Shown here: positions 33,805-42,508 of the stretch, piece after piece
How positions within the stretch are numbered: position 1 is the first letter of the stretch
Layout: each line of letters begins with the position of its first letter
From: Natronorubrum aibiense
GTDB taxonomy: Archaea; Halobacteriota; Halobacteria; Halobacteriales; Natrialbaceae
DNA: 64,000 nucleotides
Assembly: GCF_009392895.1 (NCBI RefSeq)
Contig: NZ_CP045488.1
Span: forward strand, 558,001 to 622,000
Reading direction: 5' to 3'
Notes under the pieces: model-generated
Seen by the model: the letters and a program-made list of their open reading frames with translations, nothing else
Told to the model about the DNA's origin: nothing
Databases searched by the model: none
Made by a program: the position numbers and the translations under genes

Positions 33805-35460
33805 TTATTCCTCCTCGGGAGTACCGCCGTCAGTCGCGACGTCTTCCGCGGACTGCATCGTCTCCATCGGCATCGGACTGTGACACTGGCGGACGAGACG
33901 CTTGACGTCCTCCGGCGGGTCCTCAGTGAACTGCGAGACGACGACGATCGTGAGCATCACTGCCGGCGCGCCGATGAGCGACGACGACGTTGCAGGAACG
34001 ATCGTCGCGAACGTGGTACTGATGACCTCGCCGCCGAACATGTCGACGTACTGCGGGAGGATCTCGTTGATGATCGAGCCGAATCCGAAGAACAGCCCGA
34101 CGAACATCCCGGCGATCGCCCCCTCGCGCGTGGCGTCTTCCCACCAGAGACCGAGGAAGAACACCGGGAACAGGACGGTGCCGGCGAGCGCGAAGGACAT
34201 GCCGACGACTTCGGCGATGAGCGCCGGCGGATTGAGCGCCAGATACGTGACGACCGCACCGAGTCCGAGGATCGTCAGTCGACCGACGATCATCTGTTCG
34301 CGCGCGGTCGCGTCCTCCTTGTAGAGGTTGGTGTAGATGTCGTGAGCGGCGGCCGACGACGCGGAGATGAACAGCCCCGCGGTCGTCGCCAGCCCGGCCG
34401 CGACCGCGCCCGCGGCGACGATGCCGACGAGCCAGTCGGGCAGTCCAGCGAGGTGCGTCGTCAACACGACGAGCGTGTCGGATTCGGTGCCGGTCATCTC
34501 GGTGTATGGGCCGACGTTCGCCTGATAGAGCAGGGTCCCGTAGGCAGCGTAGGCGGTCGTCCCGAGGAACAGCAGGAGGGTGAAAAACAGCCCCCAGACG
34601 GTTCCCCAGCGAGCGTTGCGCTCGTTGTCAGCGGTGTAGAATCGCACCAGCACGTGAGGTAGTCCGCAGGTCCCGGCGATCAGGCTCACACAGAGGGCGA
34701 CCCAGTGGTAGTAGCTCGCGTCCTGGAACGGTTCGGTGAACTGCCGATCGATCTCGGTCGCGATCTCGGTCGACTGAGAACCGTACTCGAGGAACGGCAG
34801 GACCGTCGACCAGCCCTGCGTCCAGCCGGTCGCATAGAGGCCGAGCAGGAACGCGCCGATAAGGATGACGTACTGCAGCGTCATGTTCTTGGTCGTGCCG
34901 AGCATCCCCGAGAGCGCGACGTAGCCGATCGTGATCGTCATCAGCAAGACGACGCCGACCTCATACGAGACGCCGAAGATGTACTGGGCCATCAGCCCGA
35001 GGCCGTTCCCCTGAGCGATGATGTAGACGAACGCGATCAAAAGCGTCGTCGTCGCCGCGATCGCCCGCCCCAGATCGGAGTAGTACCGGTCGCCGACGAA
35101 GTCGGGTGCGGTGTACTTCCCGAACCGACGGAACTGCGCGGCCATGAAAATCAGCAGGACGAAATAGCCCGTCGTCCAGCCGACGACATACGCCAGCCCG
35201 AAGTAGCCGAGGAAAGCGACGAGCGAGGCGACACCGAGGTAGGCGGCGACGCTCATCCAGTTTGCAGCGATCGCCATCCCGTTCTCGATGCTCCCGATCG
35301 ATCGACCCGCGACCCACATGTCGTCGACCGACGCGACACGGAAGAACCAGCCGACGCCCAGAAACAGCACGAGCATACTCGCAAGCGTCAACGCTGGGAT
35401 GAGCTTGAATCCACCGTCGAAGAGTCCGGTTGCGGACTGGAGCGCAACTGACTCGATCAT
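33805..35460 (-). CDS. sodium:solute symporter (SSS family, large subunit, acetate/monocarboxylate type)
   Basis: 551 aa, about 13 transmembrane segments. Family features include WVAGRSIGSIENGMAIAANWMSVAAYLG (first helix and sodium site), QFRRFGKYTAPDFVGDRYYS, GLPHVLVRFYTADNERNARWGTVW and AAGAVAAGLATTAGLFISASSAAAHDIY. It is preceded by a DUF4212 protein with an ATGA overlap. In bacteria this pair forms a two-component Na+/monocarboxylate (acetate, lactate, pyruvate or propionate) symporter. The likely substrate is therefore a short organic acid, by family analogy only. Confidence 0.92.
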   Translation of the reverse strand: MIESVALQSATGLFDGGFKLIPALTLASMLVLFLGVGWFFRVASVDDMWVAGRSIGSIENGMAIAANWMSVAAYLGVASLVAFLGYFGLAYVVGWTTGYFVLLIFMAAQFRRFGKYTAPDFVGDRYYSDLGRAIAATTTLLIAFVYIIAQGNGLGLMAQYIFGVSYEVGVVLLMTITIGYVALSGMLGTTKNMTLQYVILIGAFLLGLYATGWTQGWSTVLPFLEYGSQSTEIATEIDRQFTEPFQDASYYHWVALCVSLIAGTCGLPHVLVRFYTADNERNARWGTVWGLFFTLLLFLGTTAYAAYGTLLYQANVGPYTEMTGTESDTLVVLTTHLAGLPDWLVGIVAAGAVAAGLATTAGLFISASSAAAHDIYTNLYKEDATAREQMIVGRLTILGLGAVVTYLALNPPALIAEVVGMSFALAGTVLFPVFFLGLWWEDATREGAIAGMFVGLFFGFGSIINEILPQYVDMFGGEVISTTFATIVPATSSSLIGAPAVMLTIVVVSQFTEDPPEDVKRLVRQCHSPMPMETMQSAEDVATDGGTPEEE

Positions 35461-35870
35461 TCGCGCTCACCACCGTCGGCGGCGACGGCCTGTCCGGCCT
35501 CGGCCTCGGTTTCGGTCTCGTGAGTGATGTCGTACTGGGCGTCCAGCTGGTCGCGCTGCCACGCGTAGACGGCACACAGGACGAGCGCACCGACTGGCGA
35601 TCCGATCGCGGTCAGGAAGTAGTGCAACTGGAAGCCAAGCACTTGCGTGCTCGTCATGAAGTCCGTCGCGAGCCAGGTCGCGGTCACCGGCCCGAACGTG
35701 AACAGCATCCAGACGGCGAACAGACCCCAGATCACCTTCAAGTGGTCCCGCATGAACGGCGTTGCGGGCTTGAACATGTGGATCTTGGCGCCGAGATAGT
35801 CGACGTCGCGACCGCCGTCGGTCTCGAGGCTATCCCGCCGATCGGTTTCCGTGGACGTGTCGTCAGACAC
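35457..35870 (-). CDS. DUF4212 symporter small subunit
   Basis: 137 aa with two transmembrane helices (WGLFAVWMLFTFGPVTATWL and GFQLHYFLTAIGSPVGALVLCAVYAW), characteristic of DUF4212 partners of SSS symporters. Acidic N- and C-terminal tails. Its stop overlaps the start of the large-subunit gene by 4 nt (ATGA), so the two are translationally coupled. First gene of the three-gene operon. A TATA-like TTATTAAG about 70 nt upstream would give a short 5' leader. Confidence 0.88.
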   Translation of the reverse strand: MSDDTSTETDRRDSLETDGGRDVDYLGAKIHMFKPATPFMRDHLKVIWGLFAVWMLFTFGPVTATWLATDFMTSTQVLGFQLHYFLTAIGSPVGALVLCAVYAWQRDQLDAQYDITHETETEAEAGQAVAADGGERE

Positions 35871-36131
35871 CGGTCGTCACCCCACCCGAAATCCCCTGCT
35901 CCGCACCGACTGCTCGTGAGCCGGCCGGTTCGCACAGAGATCTTAATAATTGTATGCGATATTTCACTTCGTGAGATATGTTGCCACGAATGTCACTCAT
36001 GCAAGTCAGTATAGAATTATAATGATAGATAAACCCCTACATGAGTGCAACAATTGTCGCCAAACCGCTAGCAGGAGCAAGGGTAATGATACCTAGCAAC
36101 ACTCGATTATACATGATAGATTGTGTTTATG

Positions 36132-36305
36132 ATGCGCTACCATTACGCACTAGACGGATATCTGTGCCGAAGTTCGACGACTAATGGTACCAGACGAGAT
36201 AGGTCTATAATTGTAGATGGAAAGCCCACGGACACGAATATCGCCAATTTCCTGGCTACATTGGATGGGTCCCGTAACAGTGTGGTCGTTTTTCTGGAAA
36301 ATTAG
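36132..36305 (+). CDS. possible 57-aa small protein in the AT-rich island
   Basis: ATG at 36132 (a GTG at 36123 and ATG at 36129 are also in frame), stop at 36305. The peptide MRYHYALDGYLC ... DRSIIVDGKPTDTNIANFLATLDGSRNSVVVFLEN has a non-acidic composition and codons unlike its neighbours. A TATA-like ATTATACA lies about 22 nt upstream. It could be a foreign small gene or a fragment; nothing familiar is seen. Confidence 0.25.
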   Translation: MRYHYALDGYLCRSSTTNGTRRDRSIIVDGKPTDTNIANFLATLDGSRNSVVVFLEN

Positions 36306-36342
36306 TTATATACCACCGTGGCATCCTATACCATGGTGGTAT
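36305..36342 (+). promoter_or_regulatory. TATA box and 12-bp imperfect palindrome before the zinc-motif gene
   Basis: GTTATATACC holds a TATA element, and it overlaps ATACCACCGTGG (36310-36321), whose inverse with one mismatch, CCATGGTGGTAT, is at 36331-36342. The pair spans the region between the TATA box and the ATG at 36346, a natural place for a repressor. The small zinc protein could be its own regulator, but this is inference. Confidence 0.5.
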
Positions 36343-36345
36343 CGA

Positions 36346-36519
36346 ATGCAAGTAACGGCGATACGAGAAGTCACCTGTCCCTACTGTGGAGTCCGAACGA
36401 GCGTTTCAATACCCGATTCGAACACCGAATTGCAGTCGAATCACACCGTGACAGCGTTCGATGGCCAACGGAAAGTGACGTGCTCGAACGGACATCCGTA
36501 CTGGGTTCCAATCCGGTGA
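36346..36519 (+). CDS. small zinc-finger-like protein (57 aa)
   Basis: From the ATG at 36346, preferred over an earlier in-frame start because the upstream residues (SWLHWMGPVTVWSFFWK) are not haloarchaeal-like and cross the TATA box. VTCPYCGVRTSV (C-x2-C) and VTCSNGHPYWVPIR (C and H) can form one zinc site; the central FDGQRKV looks like a beta-turn. Such mini zinc proteins are common in haloarchaea and some are regulators. Its promoter has a strong palindrome. Confidence 0.6.
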   Translation: MQVTAIREVTCPYCGVRTSVSIPDSNTELQSNHTVTAFDGQRKVTCSNGHPYWVPIR

Positions 36520-36558
36520 TACACGCGTTTGAATTACCAGCTATCCACCCGCCCGAAG

Positions 36559-36915
36559 CTACCGCGAGTACGTCTCGAGGCCGACGATCCGTCCGTCGTC
36601 GAAGGCGAAGAAGTCCGCGAAGTCGAACAGCGCCGTGCCGTCCTCGAGGACCTGCCCACGGACCGCGACGCCGGTTTCGTCGGCGACCACCGCCTCGAGG
36701 GTATGCGTCGTGTCCGGGTTGGGGCGCCCGTCGCGCATGAACCGAGCGAACGCGTCACGGCTCTCGAACGTCCGATCGGGGCGACGCTGCGTGAACTCGG
36801 AGGCGAGTAGGTCCTCGAAGACGTCGTACTCGTGGTCATCGAGGGCGGCGTAGTACCGTCGGACGAGGCTGCGTTGATCGTCGCCCGCGTCGGTCGTGTT
36901 CGGGTCCGTCTCCAT
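36559..36915 (-). CDS. SnoaL/NTF2-like protein
   Basis: 118 aa from the ATG at 36915 (METDPNTTDAGDD). LVRRYYAALDDHEYDVFEDLLASEFTQRRPDRTFESRDAFARFMRDG ... LFDFADFFAFDDGRIVGLETYSR follows the alpha+beta cone fold of NTF2-like proteins, as in SnoaL cyclases and ketosteroid isomerases. The specific activity is unknown. Single gene, convergent with the small zinc-finger gene. Confidence 0.8.
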   Translation of the reverse strand: METDPNTTDAGDDQRSLVRRYYAALDDHEYDVFEDLLASEFTQRRPDRTFESRDAFARFMRDGRPNPDTTHTLEAVVADETGVAVRGQVLEDGTALFDFADFFAFDDGRIVGLETYSR

Positions 36916-37081
36916 GGGCGAATGTTCGTCGCCGTCGATAAAAGCACCCGACCCACGCTGGGTGGCCACAGCGCACGGTGGCCGTAGCGGAGCAGGGATA
37001 GCTGAGTAAAATCTACTTCGCAGGCGCGCGACCATCGATCGATTCGGACCGTTTTTCTCCCGGCTTCCCCTACTTTCGCTC

Positions 37082-37606
37082 GTGGAGTGTCACGTCTACT
37101 ACGAAGGCGACGACGACCCGAAGAAATGTACCGCTCGTCGCTTAGAGAAGTTCGACAAGGCGATCCTCCATCGGCGGATGGAGCAAGTCCCCTACGGCGT
37201 CGTCCTCAACCCTCACGCCGAGCAGGCGCTGTCGCCAGCCGACGCCGAAGAAGCCCTCGGAACGCTCGTCGCCCTCGATTGTTCGTGGGAATCCGCCGAA
37301 GCGGCCGCGTTCCGGATGAACGGCATCCACCGGGCACTGCCGTTTCTCGTCGCCGCCAACCCAGTCAACTACGGCCGCCCGTTTCAGCTGACGACCGTCG
37401 AGGCGCTCGCGGCCGCCTGCTGTATCTTCGACGAGTACGAAGCGGCCGAAGCCCTCCTCGAGCCGTTCCGCTGGGGCGAGACGTTTCTGACGCTCAACGA
37501 GGAGCCGCTGCGCCGGTACAGCGAGTGTGCGGACTCGAGCGAGGTCGTCGCGGTGCAAGACGATTACTTGGCTGACAAGGGTGACGACGGAGCCGAATCC
37601 GAATAA
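37082..37606 (+). CDS. tsr3: rRNA aminocarboxypropyltransferase Tsr3 (DUF367)
   Basis: 174 aa, GTG start at 37082. It matches Tsr3: [18 protein letters not shown] near the N-terminus, [47 protein letters not shown], and [21 protein letters not shown]. Tsr3 transfers the 3-amino-3-carboxypropyl group of S-adenosylmethionine to a modified uridine in helix 31 of small-subunit rRNA. Length is typical for archaea. Single gene. Confidence 0.9.
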   Translation: MECHVYYEGDDDPKKCTARRLEKFDKAILHRRMEQVPYGVVLNPHAEQALSPADAEEALGTLVALDCSWESAEAAAFRMNGIHRALPFLVAANPVNYGRPFQLTTVEALAAACCIFDEYEAAEALLEPFRWGETFLTLNEEPLRRYSECADSSEVVAVQDDYLADKGDDGAESE

Positions 37607-37673
37607 GAGACGGCAACGACGTGGCCGAAGTGCGAAACGTCGTTGTTCATGTCCGACGGGCGTGACGGACGCG

Positions 37674-38570
37674 TTAGCCGTCGGTCGCCTCGCGACGGGC
37701 GAGCCACGACTCGTACCCGGCGTAGGCGACCATCCCGAGGCCGAACAGCGCCAGACTGGCGAGAACCCCGAACGCGCGTGCCCCTGCTGTGTTTCCGGTT
37801 TCGAGGACGAGACAGACGAAGACGGCCGCGATCGCGACGGATTTCAGGCCAGCAACGGCTAACACGATTCGCATCGCGCCCGTCGTACTCGCAGTCGCCG
37901 GATCGGCGGGCGGTGACGCGCGGATGCCGTCCCCGAGCGCCCGCTCGAACAGCGATCGGTGCTCGTTGGGAACGGGAACGAACGTCGCGTGTGCGCCCAC
38001 GCGTCGGCAGACGTAGAGACCGGTCGTTCCGAGCGGGATTCGAGACGCTGCCGAGACGTTTGCGAGATCGATTTCCGTCGGCTCCGAGTCGCCACTCTCT
38101 CGGTCGGTCGATAGCGTCACTCGCCGATCGGTCGGCTCGAGCGTGACCGTCGTCGAGACGGCACTCGAGACGCCGGCGAGCAGCGGTGTGCCGAGAAACA
38201 CCACCGCGATCGCTATGGCCGGCCGGAGTGCGATGAGTCCGATGACGATGGTCGCACCGAGCAGAACGGCCCAGACGAGTCCGCGACGCGTGACGTTCGC
38301 CGCCGGGAACAGGGCGTTCTCCCACCGCCCGAGATCGGAGCCCTGTGTCACAAGTACGAACAGATACAGCAGCGAAAGTGGTCCGCCGACGAACGCGACG
38401 ACGACGAGCGGGTGTACCGATCCACGGGTCGCCTGCAGCGTCGTGAGCACGCCGAGTGCGCCAACGACTACCAGCCCGAACCCACCGAGCAGCCCGTACG
38501 GCGCGTACAGCAACAGCCGCCCGAGCGCCGTCTCGCGGGGGAGTGCCGGCCACTCGAGGGTGGCGTCCAT
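37674..38570 (-). CDS. multi-spanning membrane protein of unknown function
   Basis: 298 aa with about seven hydrophobic segments: two pairs at the N-terminus, a cluster near residues 95-135, then a soluble beta-rich segment (residues about 140-225, [20 protein letters not shown] ... [19 protein letters not shown]), and two final helices. The soluble insert may face the cytosol or exterior. I do not recognise a family. It shares the divergent promoter region with L40e. Confidence 0.7.
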   Translation of the reverse strand: MDATLEWPALPRETALGRLLLYAPYGLLGGFGLVVVGALGVLTTLQATRGSVHPLVVVAFVGGPLSLLYLFVLVTQGSDLGRWENALFPAANVTRRGLVWAVLLGATIVIGLIALRPAIAIAVVFLGTPLLAGVSSAVSTTVTLEPTDRRVTLSTDRESGDSEPTEIDLANVSAASRIPLGTTGLYVCRRVGAHATFVPVPNEHRSLFERALGDGIRASPPADPATASTTGAMRIVLAVAGLKSVAIAAVFVCLVLETGNTAGARAFGVLASLALFGLGMVAYAGYESWLARREATDG

Positions 38571-38635
38571 GAGCGATCCGACTCACTCCGCCCACATAAC
38601 TATTGATTCGCTTACTAGTTACGGGACCACAGCGG

Positions 38636-38642
38636 TTATATG
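38636..38642 (+). promoter_or_regulatory. TATA box of rpl40e
   Basis: TTATATG is centred about 26 nt upstream of the ATG at 38665, as for leaderless genes. Confidence 0.6.
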
Positions 38643-38664
38643 CACCACGGGCCAACGGAGCGAT

Positions 38665-38814
38665 ATGGCCAGTTTCGAAGAAGCCGAGAAACGGACGCTC
38701 GAGAAGATGATCTGCATGCGCTGTAACGCGCGCAACTCCCAGAAGGCGAAGCGATGTCGCAAGTGCGGTTACAAGAAGCTTCGCCCCAAGGCGAAAGAGC
38801 CGCGCGCCGCATAA
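38665..38814 (+). CDS. rpl40e: 50S ribosomal protein L40e
   Basis: 49 aa. It has a zinc-binding C4 motif (C-x2-C at [10 protein letters not shown] and C-x2-C at [10 protein letters not shown]) within a basic body, typical of archaeal L40e, a large-subunit protein. It is very short and carries its own TATA box. Confidence 0.95.
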   Translation: MASFEEAEKRTLEKMICMRCNARNSQKAKRCRKCGYKKLRPKAKEPRAA

Positions 38815-38956
38815 CCGACCGTCTGCGGCTTCGTTTTCTCGAATTTCGACGGGACGATCGGTTGGATAGCGCCTGAGCCGTTCGACCGATTACGGCGTGG
38901 GTGCGTGTCGGTTGATGCCTGTCCCGGGCCGATCGACTGCGGCTTCGCTTGCGGTT

Positions 38957-39625
38957 CTATTCGTCCGGATACTTCGGCTCGCGCTTTTCCGCCCGCTCGA
39001 GCGCCGTCTCGACGACGTCCCGGACGTCACCGTGGAAGACGCCGCCGTGGCCCGCGTACATGTGTTCGACGCCGGCAGACTCGCTTTGCTCGTCTCCCGA
39101 GGCCGCACTCGCGTCGCTCGCGCGACCGCCGTCGGGCAGTCGCTCGAGGAGGTCTTCGATGCTCTCGATGAGTCGCTCACGAGACTGGCCGGCCATGTCG
39201 GTGCGGCCGAAGCTGCCGTAGTCGAACGCGCCGTCGTCGTGGACGACGACGTCGCCCGAAAACAGCGACGTCTGGGAGACAAAGGAGACGTGATCGTCGG
39301 CGTGGCCCGGCGTATAGACGACCTCGAACGTCTCGTCGCCGATCGTGACGGTGTCGCCGTCATCGATCGCGTGGGTCCGCAGCGGGTGCTCGGCGTAGGC
39401 GTAAACGTCGGGATCGAACGCCTCGCAGACTGCCTCGAGTTGGGCGACGTGATCGCCGTGTTGGTGGGTCATAACGACGGTATCGACCTCGTCGGTATGG
39501 GCTCGAATCTCGTCGACGATGCCATCCCACGCGCCGGCGTCGACCAGCGTCGTCTCCGCGCCGACTGCCAGAAACGCGTTACAGGTGAACGTCTCTGCTG
39601 GTTCGGTGACGTGGTGGATGTCCAT
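38957..39625 (-). CDS. metallo-beta-lactamase fold hydrolase
   Basis: 222 aa from the ATG at 39625; a longer frame upstream is not conserved in type. The motif THQHGDH (HxHxDH) supplies metal ligands, followed by TPGHADDHVSF and GDVVVHDD for the rest of the site. A glyoxalase-II-like or general thioester-hydrolase role is likely. An internal D/S/E-rich insert is near residues 170-190. Confidence 0.87.
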   Translation of the reverse strand: MDIHHVTEPAETFTCNAFLAVGAETTLVDAGAWDGIVDEIRAHTDEVDTVVMTHQHGDHVAQLEAVCEAFDPDVYAYAEHPLRTHAIDDGDTVTIGDETFEVVYTPGHADDHVSFVSQTSLFSGDVVVHDDGAFDYGSFGRTDMAGQSRERLIESIEDLLERLPDGGRASDASAASGDEQSESAGVEHMYAGHGGVFHGDVRDVVETALERAEKREPKYPDE

Positions 39626-39758
39626 ACACGATGGCTCGAGGGCCGGGCTCAAAACGGTGCCGTCTATCGGATGGTCGGTTCCAGTTTCGTCTCTGATCGG
39701 CGTCTGGAACACGGTAGAGACGACGAGAACGGAGAATGTGTCGGATTGACACACGAGA

Positions 39759-39766
39759 TTTTTTAG
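39759..39766 (+). promoter_or_regulatory. TATA box of the DUF5786-DUF99 transcript
   Basis: TTTTTTAG is centred about 28 nt before the ATG at 39791. The next two genes follow closely on the same strand and may share this promoter. Confidence 0.55.
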
Positions 39767-39790
39767 CTCCAAGCACGAACAGTGTCCTGT

Positions 39791-39964
39791 ATGGGATTCG
39801 GGAGCTACGACGAATCCGAACAGCAGGAAGTCGACGCCGATTTTGATGATGATGACGCGGTACAATCCAGTGAAAACAGCCACGACGGAGAGATCGAGTT
39901 CGAGAACGGTGCCTCCAGCGACGAGCTACTCGATCGCCTCCAGGAGATCAAAGACAACGGCTGA
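39791..39964 (+). CDS. DUF5786 small acidic protein
   Basis: 57 aa from the ATG at 39791 (MGFGSYDESEQQEVDADFDDDDAV). This is a haloarchaea-specific acidic mini-protein, largely disordered with one C-terminal helix (SSDELLDRLQEIKDNG). It precedes a DUF99 gene by 9 nt, and UDG follows, so it may belong to a small DNA-repair operon. No function is known. Confidence 0.85.
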   Translation: MGFGSYDESEQQEVDADFDDDDAVQSSENSHDGEIEFENGASSDELLDRLQEIKDNG

Positions 39965-39973
39965 ACCGAGGCG

Positions 39974-40540
39974 ATGAAGCCCGGGGTGCGGGCGCTGGGA
40001 ATCGCCGAGTCGTTCGGACACGACAGTGATCGGAGCACGTTCGCCGGCGTCGTCGTCCGTGCCGACCGTGTCATAGACGGCATTGCCTATCGCGAGTGTA
40101 CCGTCGGCGGCACCGACGCGACCGACGCCGTCGTCGGGCTGGTCGACGAACTCGGACGTCCCGACGTCCAGTACGTGCTGGTCGGCGCCGTCGCCCCGGC
40201 GTGGTACAACCTTCTCGATTTTGAAACGATACACGAGACAGCCAACCGCCCAGTAATCGCCGTCACGTTCGAGGCAAGCGACGGCCTCGAGACCGGCCTT
40301 CGGGAGGCGTTTTCCGGCTCCGCCCTCGAACAGCGACTCGAGCGTTATCGCTCGCTACCCGACCGGCGAGCGCTGTCGGTCAACGACGAGACCGTCTACG
40401 TCAGACCGCTCGGCTGCGGGATCGACGAGGCGGCTACTGTCGTTCGGAGGTTCACGCCCGAAGGCGGCCGTCCGGAGCCGATCCGGGTGGCTCGACAGGC
40501 CGCTCGAGCGGGCGATTCGTACGCACACTCGCTCGAGTGA
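39974..40540 (+). CDS. DUF99 / UPF0215 protein, endonuclease V-like (endonuclease dU)
   Basis: 188 aa. The pattern KPGVRALGIAESF, FAGVVVRADRVIDG, RPDVQYVLVGAVAPAWYNLLD, RPVIAVTFEASDGLE fits the DUF99 family, which belongs to the endonuclease V fold and has been described as acting on deoxyuridine-containing DNA. It lies between DUF5786 and a uracil-DNA glycosylase, which supports a shared uracil/deaminated-base repair role by context. Confidence 0.85.
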   Translation: MKPGVRALGIAESFGHDSDRSTFAGVVVRADRVIDGIAYRECTVGGTDATDAVVGLVDELGRPDVQYVLVGAVAPAWYNLLDFETIHETANRPVIAVTFEASDGLETGLREAFSGSALEQRLERYRSLPDRRALSVNDETVYVRPLGCGIDEAATVVRRFTPEGGRPEPIRVARQAARAGDSYAHSLE

Positions 40541-40579
40541 ACTCGAAAGACGTAGGACGCGTCCGTCTGTGCCACCAGT

Positions 40580-41176
40580 ATGGAAGAGATGGACGGGTTC
40601 TGTGTCGACGAGTGTACGCGGTGTCCGGCGCTCGTCGACTCCCGGAACCAAATCGTCAACGGAACCGGACCGAACGACGCCGACATGCTGTTCGTCGGCG
40701 AAGGGCCGGGCGCACAGGAAGACGAGACAGGCGAACCGTTCGTCGGACGCAGCGGCACCGTCCTCGACGACGGACTCCGTGACGTCGGCCTCGCGCGTGC
40801 GGACGTCAGAATTACGAACTGCGTACGCTGTCGCCCGCCGGAGAACCGCGATCCGACGAGCGACGAACTCGAGCACTGTCGGGGGTACCTCGAGCACGAA
40901 ATCGAGTTGCTCGATCCGGACGTGATCGTTACCCTCGGAAAAGTGCCGAGCGAGCACTTACTCGAGCGTTCCGTGGCGATCACGAAGGAAGCAGGCTCGC
41001 TCGAGGAGGTCCGTATCGGCGGGACACCACGGCGCGTGTTGCTCTGTGTCCACCCGGCGGCGACGCTGTACGACCGCAGTCAGGAAGAGACGTTCGCGAA
41101 CGCCCTCGAGCGGGCGGCCGACCTCGCAAACGTCGGCGATAGTGACAGGGGACAAACGCGACTCGACGGCTTCTGA
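40580..41176 (+). CDS. type-4 (Fe-S) uracil-DNA glycosylase with C-terminal PIP-like motif
   Basis: 198 aa. It excises uracil from DNA. The catalytic motif GEGPGAQEDETGEPFVGRSG (39-59) and HPAA (158-161) are those of family 4; the four Fe-S cysteines are C12, C15, C84 and C100 (NCVRCRPPENRDP region). The last seven residues, QTRLDGF (192-198), match a PCNA-interacting QxxLxxF box, which would tether it to the sliding clamp. Placed 39 nt after the DUF99 gene. Confidence 0.92.
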   Translation: MEEMDGFCVDECTRCPALVDSRNQIVNGTGPNDADMLFVGEGPGAQEDETGEPFVGRSGTVLDDGLRDVGLARADVRITNCVRCRPPENRDPTSDELEHCRGYLEHEIELLDPDVIVTLGKVPSEHLLERSVAITKEAGSLEEVRIGGTPRRVLLCVHPAATLYDRSQEETFANALERAADLANVGDSDRGQTRLDGF

Positions 41177-41452
41177 CCAGACTCCTCGAGACGGCCGTTT
41201 CAGTACTCGAGTGTCACTTTTGAGCTAGTACAGCGCTGTATGCTGGGGATTATCGGCCACAGAGAAGCGATTCTGGCTCGCACCCATCAGAAAATATTGC
41301 CGATATGTATGACGGAAGGTTTCTGCCGTTCTGGCGTCGCATCGGCCGAGTATCGTGACAGCGGCGGAAAGCGGGTCTCAGCGGTGTCATGACTCCGGGT
41401 CGTACTTACCGAGACCATGTACTCAAAACGTCTCGGGTCGCTAAACGGGGTA
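41177..41452. other. intergenic region before the ABC importer operon
   Basis: About 275 nt with no credible gene. An AT-rich patch (AAAATATTGCC near 41290) lies in the middle. An alternative start at 41417 for the binding protein falls in this stretch. Confidence 0.4.
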
Positions 41453-42466
41453 ATGACTGAGCACTCGTTTCGGCTCTCGAGGCGGTCGTATCTCACGGGA
41501 GTCAGTGCTGTTAGCGTCGCGGGAGTTGCCGGTTGCTTGAGTAGTGGGACGGACGAACTCACGGTCGCGTACATGCCGATCTTTCCGGATCTCCAGTACT
41601 TCGTGATGGAATCCGAGGGCTATCTGTCGGACCTCGACGCCGAAATCGATAGCCGAGAGTTCACTGACGGCCCCGCCATCATCCAGGCGTACGGCGGCGG
41701 CGAGATCGACATCGCAATGTTCGGGGTCGTTCCGTCGATGATCGTGATCGACCGCGGCCTGCCGGCGAAGGTGACGGCGACGAACATCAAAGAGCCGATG
41801 GCCATTCTCGCACACGAGGAGCTACAGGCGCTGTGGGACGACCACGGCGCGGACGCGTTCGACGTCTGGGAGGACGAACACGGCGAGAAGTTCCGCTTCG
41901 GGACGTTCCCGCAAGGGTCGGTTCCGGACGTCCTATTGCGTTATTGGCTCCGCGAGGACGTCGGCGTCGAGCCCGAAGCGGCCGTCGACATCGTCGAGAT
42001 CGGCGGTGCGAACGCGGTGTTCCAGGCGATCGCGAACGACGAGATCGACGGCACGTCCATCATGGAACCTGTTCCGACCCGCGCCGAAAGCGAGGGCCTA
42101 CCGGTCCAGACGTTCCGAACGTCGAGCGAGATCATGCCCGGACAACCCGCCGCCGTCACGCTGATGAACGACGAAGTCCGCGATTCGGAGCTCGGAACGG
42201 AGTTCCTCCGCCAGCACGTCCGAGCGACGGAGTTCATCGACGAGAACCCGGCCGCAACTGCAGACATCGTCGAAGACGGAATCGGCATGTCGGCCGAGCA
42301 GGCCCAGGCCGCTCTCGACGGGCCGCTCGCGAACTTCGTGACCGATCCGCGCGAAATCGAAAACGGGACCGAGATCTTCTCGTCGTTCGCCCACGAGAAC
42401 GGCCAGATCGACGACGAACTGGCGCTCAAGGACGTCTTCGATTACGACGTATACGACAGTCTCTAA
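41453..42466 (+). CDS. ABC transporter substrate-binding lipoprotein (NrtA/SsuA/ThiY-like)
   Basis: 337 aa from the ATG at 41453; a start at 41417 would add 12 residues before the Tat motif. RR at 10-11 and a lipobox ending at C28 mark a Tat lipoprotein. LTVAYMPIFPDLQYFVMESEGYLSDL begins a periplasmic-binding type-2 domain of the nitrate/sulfonate/thiamine-precursor group. The ligand is not resolved (nitrate, sulfonate, taurine, pyrimidine or similar). First gene of a three-gene importer. Confidence 0.87.
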   Translation: MTEHSFRLSRRSYLTGVSAVSVAGVAGCLSSGTDELTVAYMPIFPDLQYFVMESEGYLSDLDAEIDSREFTDGPAIIQAYGGGEIDIAMFGVVPSMIVIDRGLPAKVTATNIKEPMAILAHEELQALWDDHGADAFDVWEDEHGEKFRFGTFPQGSVPDVLLRYWLREDVGVEPEAAVDIVEIGGANAVFQAIANDEIDGTSIMEPVPTRAESEGLPVQTFRTSSEIMPGQPAAVTLMNDEVRDSELGTEFLRQHVRATEFIDENPAATADIVEDGIGMSAEQAQAALDGPLANFVTDPREIENGTEIFSSFAHENGQIDDELALKDVFDYDVYDSL

Positions 42467-42496
42467 CCATGACACGGAAGCGGACGCTCCGAAACC

Positions 42497-42502
42497 GGAG
42501 GT
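42497..42502 (+). promoter_or_regulatory. ribosome-binding site of the permease
   Basis: GGAGGT is 6 nt before the ATG at 42509, a clear Shine-Dalgarno site. It supports internal translation initiation within the importer operon. Confidence 0.6.
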
Positions 42503-42508
42503 ACTGAA

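Larger units (their letters stand above)
35930..36345. other. AT-rich island between the symporter operon and a zinc-motif gene
   Basis: This stretch is visibly AT-richer than the rest of the window. It contains CACTCATG (35994-36001) inverted as CATGAGTG (36040-36047), several TATA-like boxes, and one small ORF with low-GC codons. It may be a horizontally acquired remnant or a complex regulatory region. Confidence 0.5.
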
